Shown piece after piece: positions 10,007 to 18,536 of a stretch of 64,000 bases of DNA (its first letter is position 1; every line of letters begins with the position of its first letter). The position numbers and the translations under genes were made by a program. The DNA is from SIG480 sp045537045. Lineage in GTDB: Bacteria > Bacillota > Clostridia > Oscillospirales > JAAYXM01. The notes beneath the pieces were generated by a model that was given only the letters and a program-made list of their open reading frames with translations, was not told the origin of the DNA and ran no database searches. The DNA lies in contig JAZSOS010000033.1 in NCBI GenBank assembly GCA_045537045.1, positions 55,340 through 119,339 on the forward strand. Direction: 5' to 3'.

Positions 10007-10317
10007 TACTTTGTCAATATACTATTATTCCCCTCCATCCGGTGTGGAAAGTATTTTTTAATATACAGTATCCGCATACTGACAGCTGGGGATTTGCTTT
10101 GTCCCTTGCAGTATGTTAACTTGTGTTTGCACTTTGTTACATAACCCGAAAAAATGCGCAAAAGTCCATAAAAAAGCCAAAAAACACACTTGACAAAAAA
10201 CCCCTCTGTGTTATAATTGCGGTGTTAGGCGAATTCTCTGTATATCGGTATAATATCGCTATGCATGATCCCTTATCTCAAGTAATGGAAATATTTTTTG
10301 AAAGGAGCCTGAACACT
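10003..10317 (+). other. Gene-free stretch with alternative hairpins and a promoter
   Basis: No credible gene is seen. CAGTAT-CCGC-ATACTG (10066-10081) can fold locally, or CATACTG (10075-10081) can instead pair with CAGTATG (10109-10115) around an inner GGGGA/TCCC stem, so the two folds exclude each other. The promoter for the next gene lies at 10190-10217. Confidence 0.5.
10190..10217 (+). promoter_or_regulatory. Sigma-A-type promoter of the Gfo/Idh pair
   Basis: TTGACA (10190-10195), a 16-nt spacer and TATAAT (10212-10217), both boxes perfect. It leaves a ~95-nt leader before the AAAGGAG-preceded ATG at 10318. Confidence 0.85.
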
Positions 10318-11394
10318 ATGAAAAAACTAAATGTTGCCGTAATCGGATACGGCAGAAGCGGATGTGACATCCATTCAAATTTCTTCAAGTCCGAGAACAA
10401 CGACATCATCAACGTTGTCGCAGTTGTCGAGCTTGACCCTGCACGTGAAGCTGCTGCAAAGGCAGACTTTTGTTGCGATACATACAACGACTACAAAGCT
10501 CTTTTTAACCGCAATGACATTGACCTCGTTGTCAACGCATCTTATTCCCACATGCACTACCCCATCACTCTTGACCTTATAAACCACGGTTTTAACGTAC
10601 TTACAGAGAAGCCCATCTGCAAGACGGCAGATCAGCTTCGTGAACTTATCGCTGCTGCAAAGAAGAACAATGTTCTTTTCACCATCTTCCAGCAGTCTCG
10701 TCTTTCCCAGTACTTTATGGAAATGGAAAGAATCATTAAATCGGGCATTCTTGGTGACGTAAAGCTCGTGCGTTGCCGTTTCAGCGGATTCAGCCGCCGC
10801 TATGACTGGCAGACAGCAATCTGCCGCGATGCTGGCAACATGAGAAACACCGGTCCGCACCCGTTTGAGCAGTGCATTTGGCTTTCCGGCACAGACGAAA
10901 TGCCGAAGAACATTTACTCCAAGCTTGAAATCTGGAACTCTGTCGGCGATGCAGAGGACTATGTCTATGCAATTCTCGAATACGAGAACGGCCCGCGCTT
11001 TGAAATTGAAACAAACCCGTCCGACCCGTACAACGATGGCTGGCTCTATCGCGTTTACGGCAACCGCGGTGCAATGCGCGTTTCTTCCACAAAGATTGAA
11101 TATCAGTATTACCTCGAGGAAGAGAGCCCGCAGCCGAAGTTTGATATCAACTCTCTCCACAACGAAGACGGCTCACCTGCCTACTGCTCGGATAAGATTG
11201 AATGGCACAAGGAAGAGCTTGAACTCCACGGCGATGCATTTGAGTTCGGTACTGCTGCATACTACCACAGGCTGTACGACCACATGGTAAACGGCGGTGA
11301 GCTCTTTATCAAGCCGGAGCACATCATTCCGGAAATCGCTATCTTTGAAGAAATCGAGCGCCAGAACCCGCTTACACAGACAATTTTTGAGTAA
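10318..11394 (+). CDS. Gfo/Idh/MocA family oxidoreductase
   Basis: A 358-residue NAD(P)-dependent dehydrogenase. The N-terminal Rossmann motif VAVIGYGRSG is at 6-15 and the family EKP motif (lysine of the active site) at 97-99; a C-terminal alpha/beta domain follows. Family members oxidise sugars, inositols or their phosphates; the substrate is not readable here. The ATG at 10318 has GAAAGGAG upstream; the longer frame starting at 10123 overlaps the promoter and is rejected. The next gene, 14 nt downstream, is a second member of the same fold family, so the two are an operon and may act on successive intermediates. Confidence 0.88.
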   Translation: MKKLNVAVIGYGRSGCDIHSNFFKSENNDIINVVAVVELDPAREAAAKADFCCDTYNDYKALFNRNDIDLVVNASYSHMHYPITLDLINHGFNVLTEKPICKTADQLRELIAAAKKNNVLFTIFQQSRLSQYFMEMERIIKSGILGDVKLVRCRFSGFSRRYDWQTAICRDAGNMRNTGPHPFEQCIWLSGTDEMPKNIYSKLEIWNSVGDAEDYVYAILEYENGPRFEIETNPSDPYNDGWLYRVYGNRGAMRVSSTKIEYQYYLEEESPQPKFDINSLHNEDGSPAYCSDKIEWHKEELELHGDAFEFGTAAYYHRLYDHMVNGGELFIKPEHIIPEIAIFEEIERQNPLTQTIFE

Positions 11395-11408
11395 CGGAGG
11401 AAGACACG

Positions 11409-12290
11409 ATGTTTAAAATAGCTCTTCTTGGCACGGAAAATTCCCACGCCCGTGCGTTTTGCAACCTCATTTACAAAGGCTGCGCACTTAACGGAAATGT
11501 TCCGTATGCTGATTTTGAAGTAATTGGTCTCTGCGGCGACAGCGAAGAGGAAAACAAGCTCCTTCAGGAAATCACCGGTGGCAAAGCTGAGATTTCCGAC
11601 AACGGGGACAAGTGGGTTGACGAGGTTGATGCCGTTATGGTAACAGCCCGCCACGGCGGCAAGCACCTTTCATATGCAAAAAAGTACATAGAAGCAGGCA
11701 AACCTGCATTTATAGATAAGCCGATTACCATTGACCCGGAAGAAGCTCTTGAGCTTGCACGCATTGCAAAGAAGAACAACGTTCCTCTCTGCGGCGGTTC
11801 TTCCCTCGGTGTTATTGAAGATACACAGAAGATGAAAGCACTCCGTCTGGCTCAGGAAGAGCCCATCTTCGGCGGCAGTGTTTCTGCTCCCATCAATATG
11901 AAAAACGACTGGGGCGATTTCTTCTTCTATTCCCAGCATCTCGTTCAGATTATGACAGAAGTTTTCGGTCATAATGTTGAATCCGTACTTGCAGTTGGCA
12001 GAGAAAATGCAGCAACGCTTATTGCCCGTTATCCGGATTATGACGTATCCGGTCACTATGGCACATACGGATACAGCGCAACAATCTATGCAAATAGTGA
12101 AACTCACCACCAGAGTCTTTCTCTTGCAAACGCATACGCCAATGAGTTCCACCGCTTCGAGCATATGGTGCGCACCGGCGGTATGCCTGAGACATATGAG
12201 GAGCTTATCACCCCCGTTTTCATCCTCAACGCTATCAAGGAATCCCTCGATACCGGCAAGGAAGTTAAGGTCGCAAAATTCGAGATATAA
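11409..12290 (+). CDS. Gfo/Idh/MocA family oxidoreductase, short
   Basis: At 293 residues this is shorter than the first copy. The N terminus (FKIALLGTENSHA) is a variant nucleotide-binding start without the classic GxGxxG, and the DKP motif (103-105) replaces EKP. The lysine is kept, so it may still be a dehydrogenase, but the altered glycine loop leaves room for a changed cofactor mode. The ribosome site is GGAGGAAG, directly after the previous stop, and a terminator follows at 12303. Confidence 0.8.
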   Translation: MFKIALLGTENSHARAFCNLIYKGCALNGNVPYADFEVIGLCGDSEEENKLLQEITGGKAEISDNGDKWVDEVDAVMVTARHGGKHLSYAKKYIEAGKPAFIDKPITIDPEEALELARIAKKNNVPLCGGSSLGVIEDTQKMKALRLAQEEPIFGGSVSAPINMKNDWGDFFFYSQHLVQIMTEVFGHNVESVLAVGRENAATLIARYPDYDVSGHYGTYGYSATIYANSETHHQSLSLANAYANEFHRFEHMVRTGGMPETYEELITPVFILNAIKESLDTGKEVKVAKFEI

Positions 12291-12302
12291 AGATTGAAAT
12301 CT

Positions 12303-12327
12303 CCCGCCTCCGCGGCGGGTTTTTTAT
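12303..12327 (+). terminator. Terminator of the Gfo/Idh operon
   Basis: CCCGCC-TCCGC-GGCGGG stem followed directly by seven T residues. Confidence 0.85.
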
Positions 12328-12377
12328 CCTCTTTTTTGCGCACCAAAGCTTTTTTCCTATCCCTGCATTTTACTACT

Positions 12378-12423
12378 AAAACAACAAGCGATGCCGGGAA
12401 AGCCCTGCACCGCTTGTTGTTTT
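12378..12423 (-). terminator. Terminator downstream of hppA
   Basis: A perfect 13-bp inverted repeat (AAAACAACAAGCG, 12378-12390, with 12411-12423) around a 20-nt loop. On the minus strand it ends in T residues and sits 26 nt past the hppA stop. Confidence 0.75.
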
Positions 12424-12448
12424 GAGGTATAATATAGATAGGGGGGGA

Positions 12449-14551
12449 TCAAAATCTGAAGAGGGTGAAGTTGCGGATAAGCGTTACAAGCGTGTTTGCA
12501 ACGGTTGACATCATCTTTATGAAGATATCAAGCGCAACGCCTACAACGTCCTTTCTCGTATCACCCACGGTGTCACCGGTAACAGCCGCCTTGTGAGCTG
12601 CGCTGCCCTTGCCGTGACCCTGTATAGCACCGCTTTCAATGTACTTCTTCGCATTGTCAAACGCGCCGCCGGAGTTGCCCATAAAGAGTGCACGCGGAAT
12701 CGCACAAACCGTCGCACCGACGAGGAGACCGCCGACGAACTCAACGCCGAAGAGGAAGCCTCCCGCAATCGGGATGAGAAGAGCAAGGCATGACGGGATA
12801 AGCATTTTACGAAGTGCCTGACGTGCCGCCATCTCAACACAGCGGTTATATTCCGGCTGTACGGTGCCTTCAAGCACACCGGGGATTGAAAGCTGACGGT
12901 CGCCCTCTTCTGCCATAAGGCGGGCAGACTCGATTGTGTTATCTGTAAGAAGAGCGGAGAAATATTCAACAAGCGCGCCGCCGATAATCGCACCGGCAAC
13001 AACGATAAAGCTTGCCATATTGAGAATCGGTGCTCCCGATGAATAATTTCCGACATATGCTGTGATAAGAGAAACCGTTGCAAATGCAGCAGAGCCGATA
13101 GCAAAGCCCTTACCGATAGCCGCAGTTGTGTTACCGACAGAGTCAAGCTTGTCGGTAATTACGCGAACCTCAGGTGCAAGGTGACAGGATTCTGCAAGGC
13201 CGCCAGCGTTATCTGCGATGGGACCGAATGCGTCAATTGAAACTGTTGCGCCGACGAATGCAAGCATACCGAGCGCGGAAATCGCGATACCGTATGTGCC
13301 GCAGAAGATACCTGCAAGAACAAGCGCAACACCGATAAGAAGAATCGGCGCAAGGCATGAGCGTGAGCCGACAGCGTCGCCCTTTGTGATGACGAAACTC
13401 TCGCCGTCCTTTGCCATCTCTGCAAGCTGCTGTGTGGGCTTGAAATCAGCAGATGTATAATACTCTGTGATTGTTCCGATTGCAATACCGCAGACGATAC
13501 CCAGAACGCTTGATATCCACGGACTGAGCCAACCAAAGCGGAAATCTGCAATTTCAATATCCTTGAAGATAACATAAGATGCAACAAGACCGATGATTAT
13601 TGTGAGACCTGCAGAAATCCATGTTGCGAGGTTAAGCTCACGCGAGGGGTTATCTCCCATCTTTCGGATTGCCGCAAAGCCGAGACCAAAAAGACATCCG
13701 AGAAGCCCGCCGCCAGCGAGGATTATCGGGAAAATTGCGGTAGCAGAGAAAATTGCATCACCGAGCGGTGCAAAGTTTGAAACAGCAATCATAATGGCCG
13801 CCGCCATTGTTGCAACAAAGCTCTCAAGAAGGTCAGAGCAGTTACCTGCAATGTCGTTTACATTATCGCCGATAAAGTCAGCCACAACGTTCGGAACGCG
13901 GCTGTCATCCTCCGGCATATCGTGGCGGATTTTTGCAAGGATATCTGCCGAGATATCAGCTGCCTTTGTGTAGTTACCACCCGCAACGCGGTTGAACATG
14001 GCAACAACAGAGCAACCGAGCGAGTAAGTGGAAATTCTCATAATCGACGGGTTGCAGGAAATGTTTGCAAGAAAACCGGTGCCGGTGGCATCAGCGTCAA
14101 CGCCGCCCCACATAAGAAGAACAGAGACAAGGCCGAACATACCGAAAGCCTGAACAGCAAGACCGGAGATGCTTCCTCCACAGAGCGCAACCTTTACCGT
14201 CTCCCCGATGGAAAGGGATTCGCGCGCACGGTTCGCCGTGCGAACGTTTGCATATGTAGCACTTCTCATGCCGAGCACGCACACAATACTGCTCATTGCA
14301 GCACCCATAATGAAGGTGATACCGCTTGTCTTTTCAATAAAGAGAGAAAAGACAAGTGCGACGAGAACAACCACGATGGAGATGGTTTTATACTCCGTCT
14401 TCATAAACGTGGACGAACCGCTGCGGATGATAGCCGCCATCTCAGCCATCTCGGCTGTGCCTTCATTCATCTTGCGTATACGAACATAGTTAAACGCAAC
14501 GTAGCAGAAGGTTAAAACGATTACTGCGAGGACTATTACATAGGGTGACAT
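12449..14551 (-). CDS. hppA: Membrane ion-translocating pyrophosphatase, K+-dependent type
   Basis: A 700-residue integral membrane enzyme with ~16 helices that couples PPi hydrolysis to H+ or Na+ export. Catalytic aspartate-rich motifs are present: the KAADISADILAKI and PEDD segment (~196-216) followed by DFIGDNVNDIAGN (~225-237), and a matching set near the C terminus (HKAAVTGDTVGDTRKD). The GNTTAA motif carries alanine where K+-independent enzymes carry lysine, which by established family rules indicates K+ dependence; most Na+-pumping members are of that kind. The ion itself cannot be fixed by eye. The start has AGGAGG 8 nt upstream. It is monocistronic. Confidence 0.95.
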   Translation of the reverse strand: MSPYVIVLAVIVLTFCYVAFNYVRIRKMNEGTAEMAEMAAIIRSGSSTFMKTEYKTISIVVVLVALVFSLFIEKTSGITFIMGAAMSSIVCVLGMRSATYANVRTANRARESLSIGETVKVALCGGSISGLAVQAFGMFGLVSVLLMWGGVDADATGTGFLANISCNPSIMRISTYSLGCSVVAMFNRVAGGNYTKAADISADILAKIRHDMPEDDSRVPNVVADFIGDNVNDIAGNCSDLLESFVATMAAAIMIAVSNFAPLGDAIFSATAIFPIILAGGGLLGCLFGLGFAAIRKMGDNPSRELNLATWISAGLTIIIGLVASYVIFKDIEIADFRFGWLSPWISSVLGIVCGIAIGTITEYYTSADFKPTQQLAEMAKDGESFVITKGDAVGSRSCLAPILLIGVALVLAGIFCGTYGIAISALGMLAFVGATVSIDAFGPIADNAGGLAESCHLAPEVRVITDKLDSVGNTTAAIGKGFAIGSAAFATVSLITAYVGNYSSGAPILNMASFIVVAGAIIGGALVEYFSALLTDNTIESARLMAEEGDRQLSIPGVLEGTVQPEYNRCVEMAARQALRKMLIPSCLALLIPIAGGFLFGVEFVGGLLVGATVCAIPRALFMGNSGGAFDNAKKYIESGAIQGHGKGSAAHKAAVTGDTVGDTRKDVVGVALDIFIKMMSTVANTLVTLIRNFTLFRF

Positions 14552-14622
14552 AGCCTTTGCCTCCTGATTAAATTTAATATATGTATATTCCGCAAAAATG
14601 GAAATATTACATTTTCTGATAT

Positions 14623-14651
14623 ATTATACAATAAAGTTACCAAAAACGCAA
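14623..14651 (-). promoter_or_regulatory. Probable hppA promoter
   Basis: On the minus strand, TTGCGT (14651-14646), 17 nt, then TATAAT (14628-14623), about 70 nt upstream of the hppA start. Confidence 0.65.
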
Positions 14652-14860
14652 TAATTGTTAAAAAATAAACATCTTTCGTTAAAAAATAGACAATTTATTG
14701 ATAAATACTTAACAAAAAACGAACCTCCTCTTATGAGGAAAGCCGTATCCCCAAAAGAAAAAGTAAATCCGCAGAGGCAGCGCCTTCTCTTTTGCCGGAG
14801 AGAGCGCTGTTTTACTTGTTACGTTGATAGAAACTTTTTCAAAAAACCTCAAAAAAACAC
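14652..14860. other. Gene-free AT-rich stretch between hppA and tRNA-Val
   Basis: No coding signal is seen. A weak imperfect hairpin (CAGCGCCTTCTC...GAGAGAGCGCTG, ~14777-14812) is the only structure. Confidence 0.5.
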
Positions 14861-14889
14861 TTGACAAACCCCGCTAAATAGCGTATAAT
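14861..14889 (+). promoter_or_regulatory. Consensus promoter of tRNA-Val
   Basis: TTGACA (14861-14866), exactly 17 nt, TATAAT (14884-14889). Transcription would start just before the tRNA, as is common for stable RNA genes. Confidence 0.92.
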
Positions 14890-14909
14890 GGTTTAGCATT
14901 TAGACGAAT

Positions 14910-14985
14910 GGACGATTAGCTCAGCTGGTAGAGCATCTGCTTGACGTGCAGAGGGTCAGCGGTTCGAGTCCGTTATCGTCCACCA
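14910..14985 (+). tRNA. tRNA-Val (GAC anticodon)
   Basis: A 76-nt cloverleaf. The acceptor stem is GGACGAT with ATCGTCC, the D arm has AGCTCAGCTGGTAGAGC, the anticodon stem-loop is TCTGC-TTGACGT-GCAGA with anticodon GAC, and the T arm holds TTCGAGT. The CCA end is encoded. Confidence 0.97.
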
Positions 14986-14986
14986 G

Positions 14987-15023
14987 AAAAAGCACCGATT
15001 TTGATATAAAATCGGTGCTTTTT
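14987..15023 (+). terminator. Terminator of tRNA-Val
   Basis: A 16-bp perfect stem (AAAAAGCACCGATTTT at 14987-15002 with 15008-15023), loop GATAT, ending in TTTTT. Confidence 0.93.
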
Positions 15024-15180
15024 CAATGAAATACGCCTTACTGCGTGTGAAATAATACTGCCGCATTGTGAAATAGCTTTGCTGTGAAATATCTGCTTCG
15101 CAAATGTTTAAGGCATATTTTATTTCACAAAAGGCATCAGGTTTCTATTTCACATCGAGCAAAGCGAAATATTTCACCAA
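15024..15180. repeat. Palindromic GTGAAATA repeat island (MITE-like)
   Basis: Three direct GTGAAATA copies (15047, 15068, 15084) are followed by three inverted TATTTCAC copies (15121, 15146, 15170), so the unit can fold into a long imperfect stem. TGAAATACGCCTT near the left is answered by AAGGCATATTTTATTTCA. It encodes no protein and looks like a small non-autonomous or REP-like element lodged behind the tRNA. Confidence 0.6.
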
Positions 15181-15207
15181 AGACACTCGTTTCAAATCAA
15201 CTGCCCC

Positions 15208-15236
15208 TTGACAAATTACATATTATATATTATAAT
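15208..15236 (+). promoter_or_regulatory. Consensus promoter of the uracil permease gene
   Basis: TTGACA (15208-15213), 17 nt, TATAAT (15231-15236). Confidence 0.9.
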
Positions 15237-15261
15237 TTTTGACAGAATACGACGCGAGAGG

Positions 15262-15357
15262 ACACCTTTAAAATCGGTACGGAGATACCGACAAGGTTTA
15301 CGCTGTATCACGTGGGTCTTTACAACGCCTTGCCGGTTTCCGGTGAGGCGTTTTTTG
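15262..15357 (+). promoter_or_regulatory. PyrR-type attenuator leader
   Basis: The leader holds a hairpin with lower stem ACCTT/AAGGT, a purine-rich internal loop, upper stem TCGGTA/TACCGA and hexaloop CGGAGA (15280-15285). That hexaloop fits CNGNGA, the hallmark of PyrR binding loops in Bacillus pyr leaders. It is followed by an intrinsic terminator (AACGCCT..CCGG-TTT-CCGG..AGGCGTT then TTTT, 15324-15356) before the gene. The flanking base pairs differ from the B. subtilis consensus. UMP/UTP-bound PyrR would be expected to favour termination. Confidence 0.65.
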
Positions 15358-15383
15358 CGTCAAAAAACGGAGGAGAAAAGAAA

Positions 15384-16754
15384 ATGAAAATGATTTTCGA
15401 CGTAGAATCAAAACCCAAGTTCGGCCAGCTTATCATCTTTGCGATTCAGCAGATGCTCGCAATTATGGCAGCCACGATCGCCGTGCCGATGATCATCGGC
15501 AATGGAATGTCCACAGCTGCTGCTATGTTCGGCGCAGGTGTCGGAACAATTGTTTACCTGCTGTTCACCAAGTTCAAAAGCCCGGTATTCCTCGGCTCGT
15601 CCTTTGCGTTTATCGGCCCGATGCTTGCAGCGTTTGCCGGCGGCGTTTCAATGGCGCTCGGCTATCTCGGCCTTATCATCGGCGCAGCAATGGCAGGTCT
15701 TGTTTATGTTATCATCGCAGCTGTTATAAAGCTTGCAGGCGTTAACTGGATCAACAAGCTTATGCCGCCGGTCGTTATCGGCCCGACGGTTGCTCTCATC
15801 GGTCTTTCCCTTGCAGGTGCGGCTATCAACGACGTATTCTCTTACGGCGCACAGGACGGTAACGGTGCGTTCATTATGACAGGTGGCATCTGGGCATCTC
15901 TCATTTGCGCACTCATCACATTCGCAGTAGTTTGCATCTGCTCGGTTTACGGCAAGAAGATGGCTCGCCTCATCCCGTTCATCATCGGTATTCTTGCAGG
16001 TTATGCAGTTGCGGCTGTATTTACCGTTATCGGCAATTACGCAGGCATTGACGCTCTCAAGGTTATTGACTTTAGCGTATTCTCAAGCTATATGCTTGCA
16101 GACGGCGGGGTTTCTCTCAACACCTTCTTAAGCCTTCCGGATTTCACTTTCCTCACGGCAATCGACGGTGTTGCAGAGCTTAATGCACAGTATCTTGCCA
16201 CACTCTTTGTTGCATATGTTCCGGTTGCTTTCGTTGTTTTCGCTGAGCATATTGCAGACCACAAGAACCTCTCAAGCATCATCGAGCGCGACCTTCTCAC
16301 CCAGCCGGGTCTTCACAGAACGCTTCTCGGTGACGGCGTTGGCTCTATGGTTGGCGCAATCTTCGGAGGTTGCCCGAACACAACATACGGTGAGAGCGTT
16401 GGCTGCGTTGCTATCACAAAGAACGCATCTGTACGAACAATCCTCGTTGCAGCTATTGGTTGTATCCTTCTTTCGTTCATCACCCCGCTTGTTGCATTCG
16501 TTGACTCTATCCCGGGTTGCGTAATGGGCGGCGTCTGCATCACGCTTTACGGCTTTATCGCAGTTTCCGGTCTTAAGATGATTCAGAAGGTTGACCTTGA
16601 AGACAACTCAAATCTCTTCACCGTTGCAGCTATCCTCATCCCCGGTATCGGCGGTATGGCAATGACTATCGGCAAGGTAACGATTACAACAATCGCTTGC
16701 GCACTTATCCTCGGTATCCTTACAAACATAATGCTTTCAAAGAAAAAGGATTAA
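15384..16754 (+). CDS. uraA: Uracil permease (NCS2/NAT family)
   Basis: A 456-residue carrier with ~14 membrane segments that takes up uracil with protons. Family motifs are plain: VFLGSSFAFIGPM in TM3, GVNWINKLMPPVVIGP, the AEHIADHKN stretch carrying the substrate-binding glutamate and histidine, and GGCPNTTYGESVG, equivalent to the UraA GGPPNTTYGE signature. The ATG at 15384 has GGAGGAGAAAAG upstream; the longer frame beginning at 15312 would read through the attenuator and is rejected. Pyrimidine-responsive control is inferred from the leader. Confidence 0.92.
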   Translation: MKMIFDVESKPKFGQLIIFAIQQMLAIMAATIAVPMIIGNGMSTAAAMFGAGVGTIVYLLFTKFKSPVFLGSSFAFIGPMLAAFAGGVSMALGYLGLIIGAAMAGLVYVIIAAVIKLAGVNWINKLMPPVVIGPTVALIGLSLAGAAINDVFSYGAQDGNGAFIMTGGIWASLICALITFAVVCICSVYGKKMARLIPFIIGILAGYAVAAVFTVIGNYAGIDALKVIDFSVFSSYMLADGGVSLNTFLSLPDFTFLTAIDGVAELNAQYLATLFVAYVPVAFVVFAEHIADHKNLSSIIERDLLTQPGLHRTLLGDGVGSMVGAIFGGCPNTTYGESVGCVAITKNASVRTILVAAIGCILLSFITPLVAFVDSIPGCVMGGVCITLYGFIAVSGLKMIQKVDLEDNSNLFTVAAILIPGIGGMAMTIGKVTITTIACALILGILTNIMLSKKKD

Positions 16755-16770
16755 ATCCCTACGATTTACA

Positions 16771-16806
16771 AACCTCCCGCCTGACGGCGGGAGGTTGTTG
16801 TTTTTT
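16771..16806 (+). terminator. Terminator of the uracil permease gene
   Basis: An 11-bp perfect stem, AACCTCCCGCC-TGAC-GGCGGGAGGTT, followed by GTTGTTTTTT. Confidence 0.9.
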
Positions 16807-16833
16807 AAGGAAGAGAATAATATCCCAAATCAG

Positions 16834-16859
16834 AATTCCCCCGCAGAAGCGGGGGAATT
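16834..16859. repeat. Second GC-rich palindrome
   Basis: AATTCCCCCGC-AGAA-GCGGGGGAATT, 11 bp perfect, with no T run on either side. It lies between two true terminators, which suggests a REP-like palindrome rather than a terminator. Confidence 0.6.
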
Positions 16860-16914
16860 GTCGTTTCTGAGCAGATTCCCGTCATTCTGCCGGGGTAGCA
16901 GGAGGATTTATTAC

Positions 16915-16945
16915 GCAAAAATACCCCGCCGATGGCGGGGTGTTT
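16915..16945 (-). terminator. Terminator of gdhA
   Basis: On the minus strand ACCCCGCC-ATC-GGCGGGGT is followed by ATTTTTGCG, starting ~14 nt after the gdhA stop. Confidence 0.85.
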
Positions 16946-16954
16946 GCATTCCAA

Positions 16955-18301
16955 TTAATATACGCCTTCTGCGAGCATTGCCTCTGCAACCTTCTTAAAG
17001 CCGGCGATGTTAGCACCTGCGATAAGGTCATAGCCGAGACCGACTTCCTCTGCAGCCTTTGCGGAGTTGTCGTGGATGTTCTTCATAATGAGGTGAAGCT
17101 TTGCATCAACCTCTTCCGGCTCCCAGTTGTAACGCATGGAGTTCTGAGCCATTTCAAGAGCGGATGTTGCGACACCGCCTGCATTAACAGCCTTTGACGG
17201 AGCAACAATCTTAACGTTCTTCTTAAGATACTCAATAGCCTCGTTTGTTGTCGGCATATTTGCAACCTCGATGTAATACTCAACACCGTTTGCTGCAATC
17301 TGCTCTGCTTCCTTCATGCCAATTTCGTTCTGGTATGCGCACGGCATGCAGATGTCAACCTTCTCGCCCCATACCTTTTCACCCGGAACAAACTTGCAGC
17401 CGAACTTGTCTGCATAGTCCTGAGCGCGATCGCGGCCTGAAGAACGCATCTCGAGGAGGAAATTAATCTTCTCTTCTGTTACGATGCCGTCCGGATCATA
17501 GCAGTAGCCGTCCGGGCCGGAGATTGTAACAACCTTACCGCCGAGCTGTGCGACCTTCTCGCAAACGCCCCATGCAACGTTACCGAATCCGGAGACTGCA
17601 ACGGTCTTACCCTTTATTGTATCACCGAAATGCTTGAGAACTTCTTCAAGGTAGTAAACAGCACCGTAGCCTGTTGCTTCCGGACGGAAGTAGGATCCGC
17701 CGTATGTAAGACCCTTACCTGTGAGAACGCCGTTCTCCCAGCAAGCCTTGATTCTCTTGTACTGACCGAAGAGGTAACCCACCTCACGTGCGCCAACGCC
17801 GATATCGCCTGCCGGAACGTCAACGTCCGGACCAATGTGACGGTAAAGCTCTGTCATAAATGCCTGGCAGAAGCGAAGGATTTCGGAATCAGACTTGCCG
17901 CGCGGGTCAAAGTCCGAGCCGCCCTTACCACCGCCGATCGGAAGACCGGTGAGGCTGTTCTTAAATGTCTGCTCAAAAGCAAGAAACTTCATTGTGTCGA
18001 TAGTTACGGACGGGTGGAAGCGAAGTCCTCCCTTGTACGGGCCGATTGCGCCGTTGAACTGGACGCGGTAACCGCGGTTTGTGTGATAATTGCCGTTGTC
18101 ATCTTCCCATGTAACGCGGAAAGAAATCTGACGATCCGGCTCACAAAGTCTTTCAAGAAGACCTGCCTTTTCGTATTCCGGATGCTGTGCAACGATAGGC
18201 TCGATGCTTGCAAAAACCTCTTCTACCGTCTGGATAAAGAGGGTTTCGCCCTTGTTGCGTGCCTTGACCTCGTCAAGGACTCTTTGCATATAAGGTGTCA
18301 T
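16955..18301 (-). CDS. gdhA: NAD(P)-specific glutamate dehydrogenase (copy 1)
   Basis: Interconverts 2-oxoglutarate plus ammonia and glutamate; 448 residues, as expected for the hexameric bacterial enzyme. The substrate lysine segment PIGGGKGGSDFDPRG lies at ~121-135 (catalytic Lys126), the catalytic aspartate in DVPAGDIGVG, and the Rossmann motif VSGFGNVAWG in the second domain. The frame also has an ATG 15 nt upstream, but the GGAGG lies inside that extension 8 nt before the chosen ATG. A consensus promoter precedes it. A second, diverged copy is at 45585-46934. Coenzyme choice is not readable with certainty. Confidence 0.95.
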   Translation of the reverse strand: MTPYMQRVLDEVKARNKGETLFIQTVEEVFASIEPIVAQHPEYEKAGLLERLCEPDRQISFRVTWEDDNGNYHTNRGYRVQFNGAIGPYKGGLRFHPSVTIDTMKFLAFEQTFKNSLTGLPIGGGKGGSDFDPRGKSDSEILRFCQAFMTELYRHIGPDVDVPAGDIGVGAREVGYLFGQYKRIKACWENGVLTGKGLTYGGSYFRPEATGYGAVYYLEEVLKHFGDTIKGKTVAVSGFGNVAWGVCEKVAQLGGKVVTISGPDGYCYDPDGIVTEEKINFLLEMRSSGRDRAQDYADKFGCKFVPGEKVWGEKVDICMPCAYQNEIGMKEAEQIAANGVEYYIEVANMPTTNEAIEYLKKNVKIVAPSKAVNAGGVATSALEMAQNSMRYNWEPEEVDAKLHLIMKNIHDNSAKAAEEVGLGYDLIAGANIAGFKKVAEAMLAEGVY

Positions 18302-18340
18302 GCTTGTTTCCTCCATTTTCTGTTATTTTTCTACTGTTTA

Positions 18341-18368
18341 ATTATACTCTCTTGAGCAATAATGTCAA
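18341..18368 (-). promoter_or_regulatory. Consensus promoter of gdhA copy 1
   Basis: Minus strand: TTGACA (18368-18363), 16-nt spacer, TATAAT (18346-18341). Confidence 0.88.
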
Positions 18369-18536
18369 GTAAATTCGGCAAAAAAACAAAAAAATACACA
18401 AGCCATGCAAAAAAATCCTCCTGCAAACTTTTAACAAGCAATATCGTATGAATCCCGCGCAATTTTGTACTTTTCTGTGTTTATTCCGTAACAAAATCAC
18501 ATTTTTCTTTCTATGCAAAGCTCTCAATAATATATC
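18369..18536. other. Divergent intergenic region without a gene
   Basis: AT-rich DNA between the divergent gdhA and metG promoters. No open frame with a ribosome site and no strong hairpin is seen. Confidence 0.5.

Noticed and set aside
10123..10317. Longer 5' extension of the first Gfo/Idh gene
   Set aside because: The extension runs through a consensus promoter, lacks a ribosome site and adds residues before the conserved Rossmann start.
14770..14815. Structured RNA upstream of tRNA-Val
   Set aside because: The stem is imperfect with several bulges, and no promoter or conserved motif supports it.
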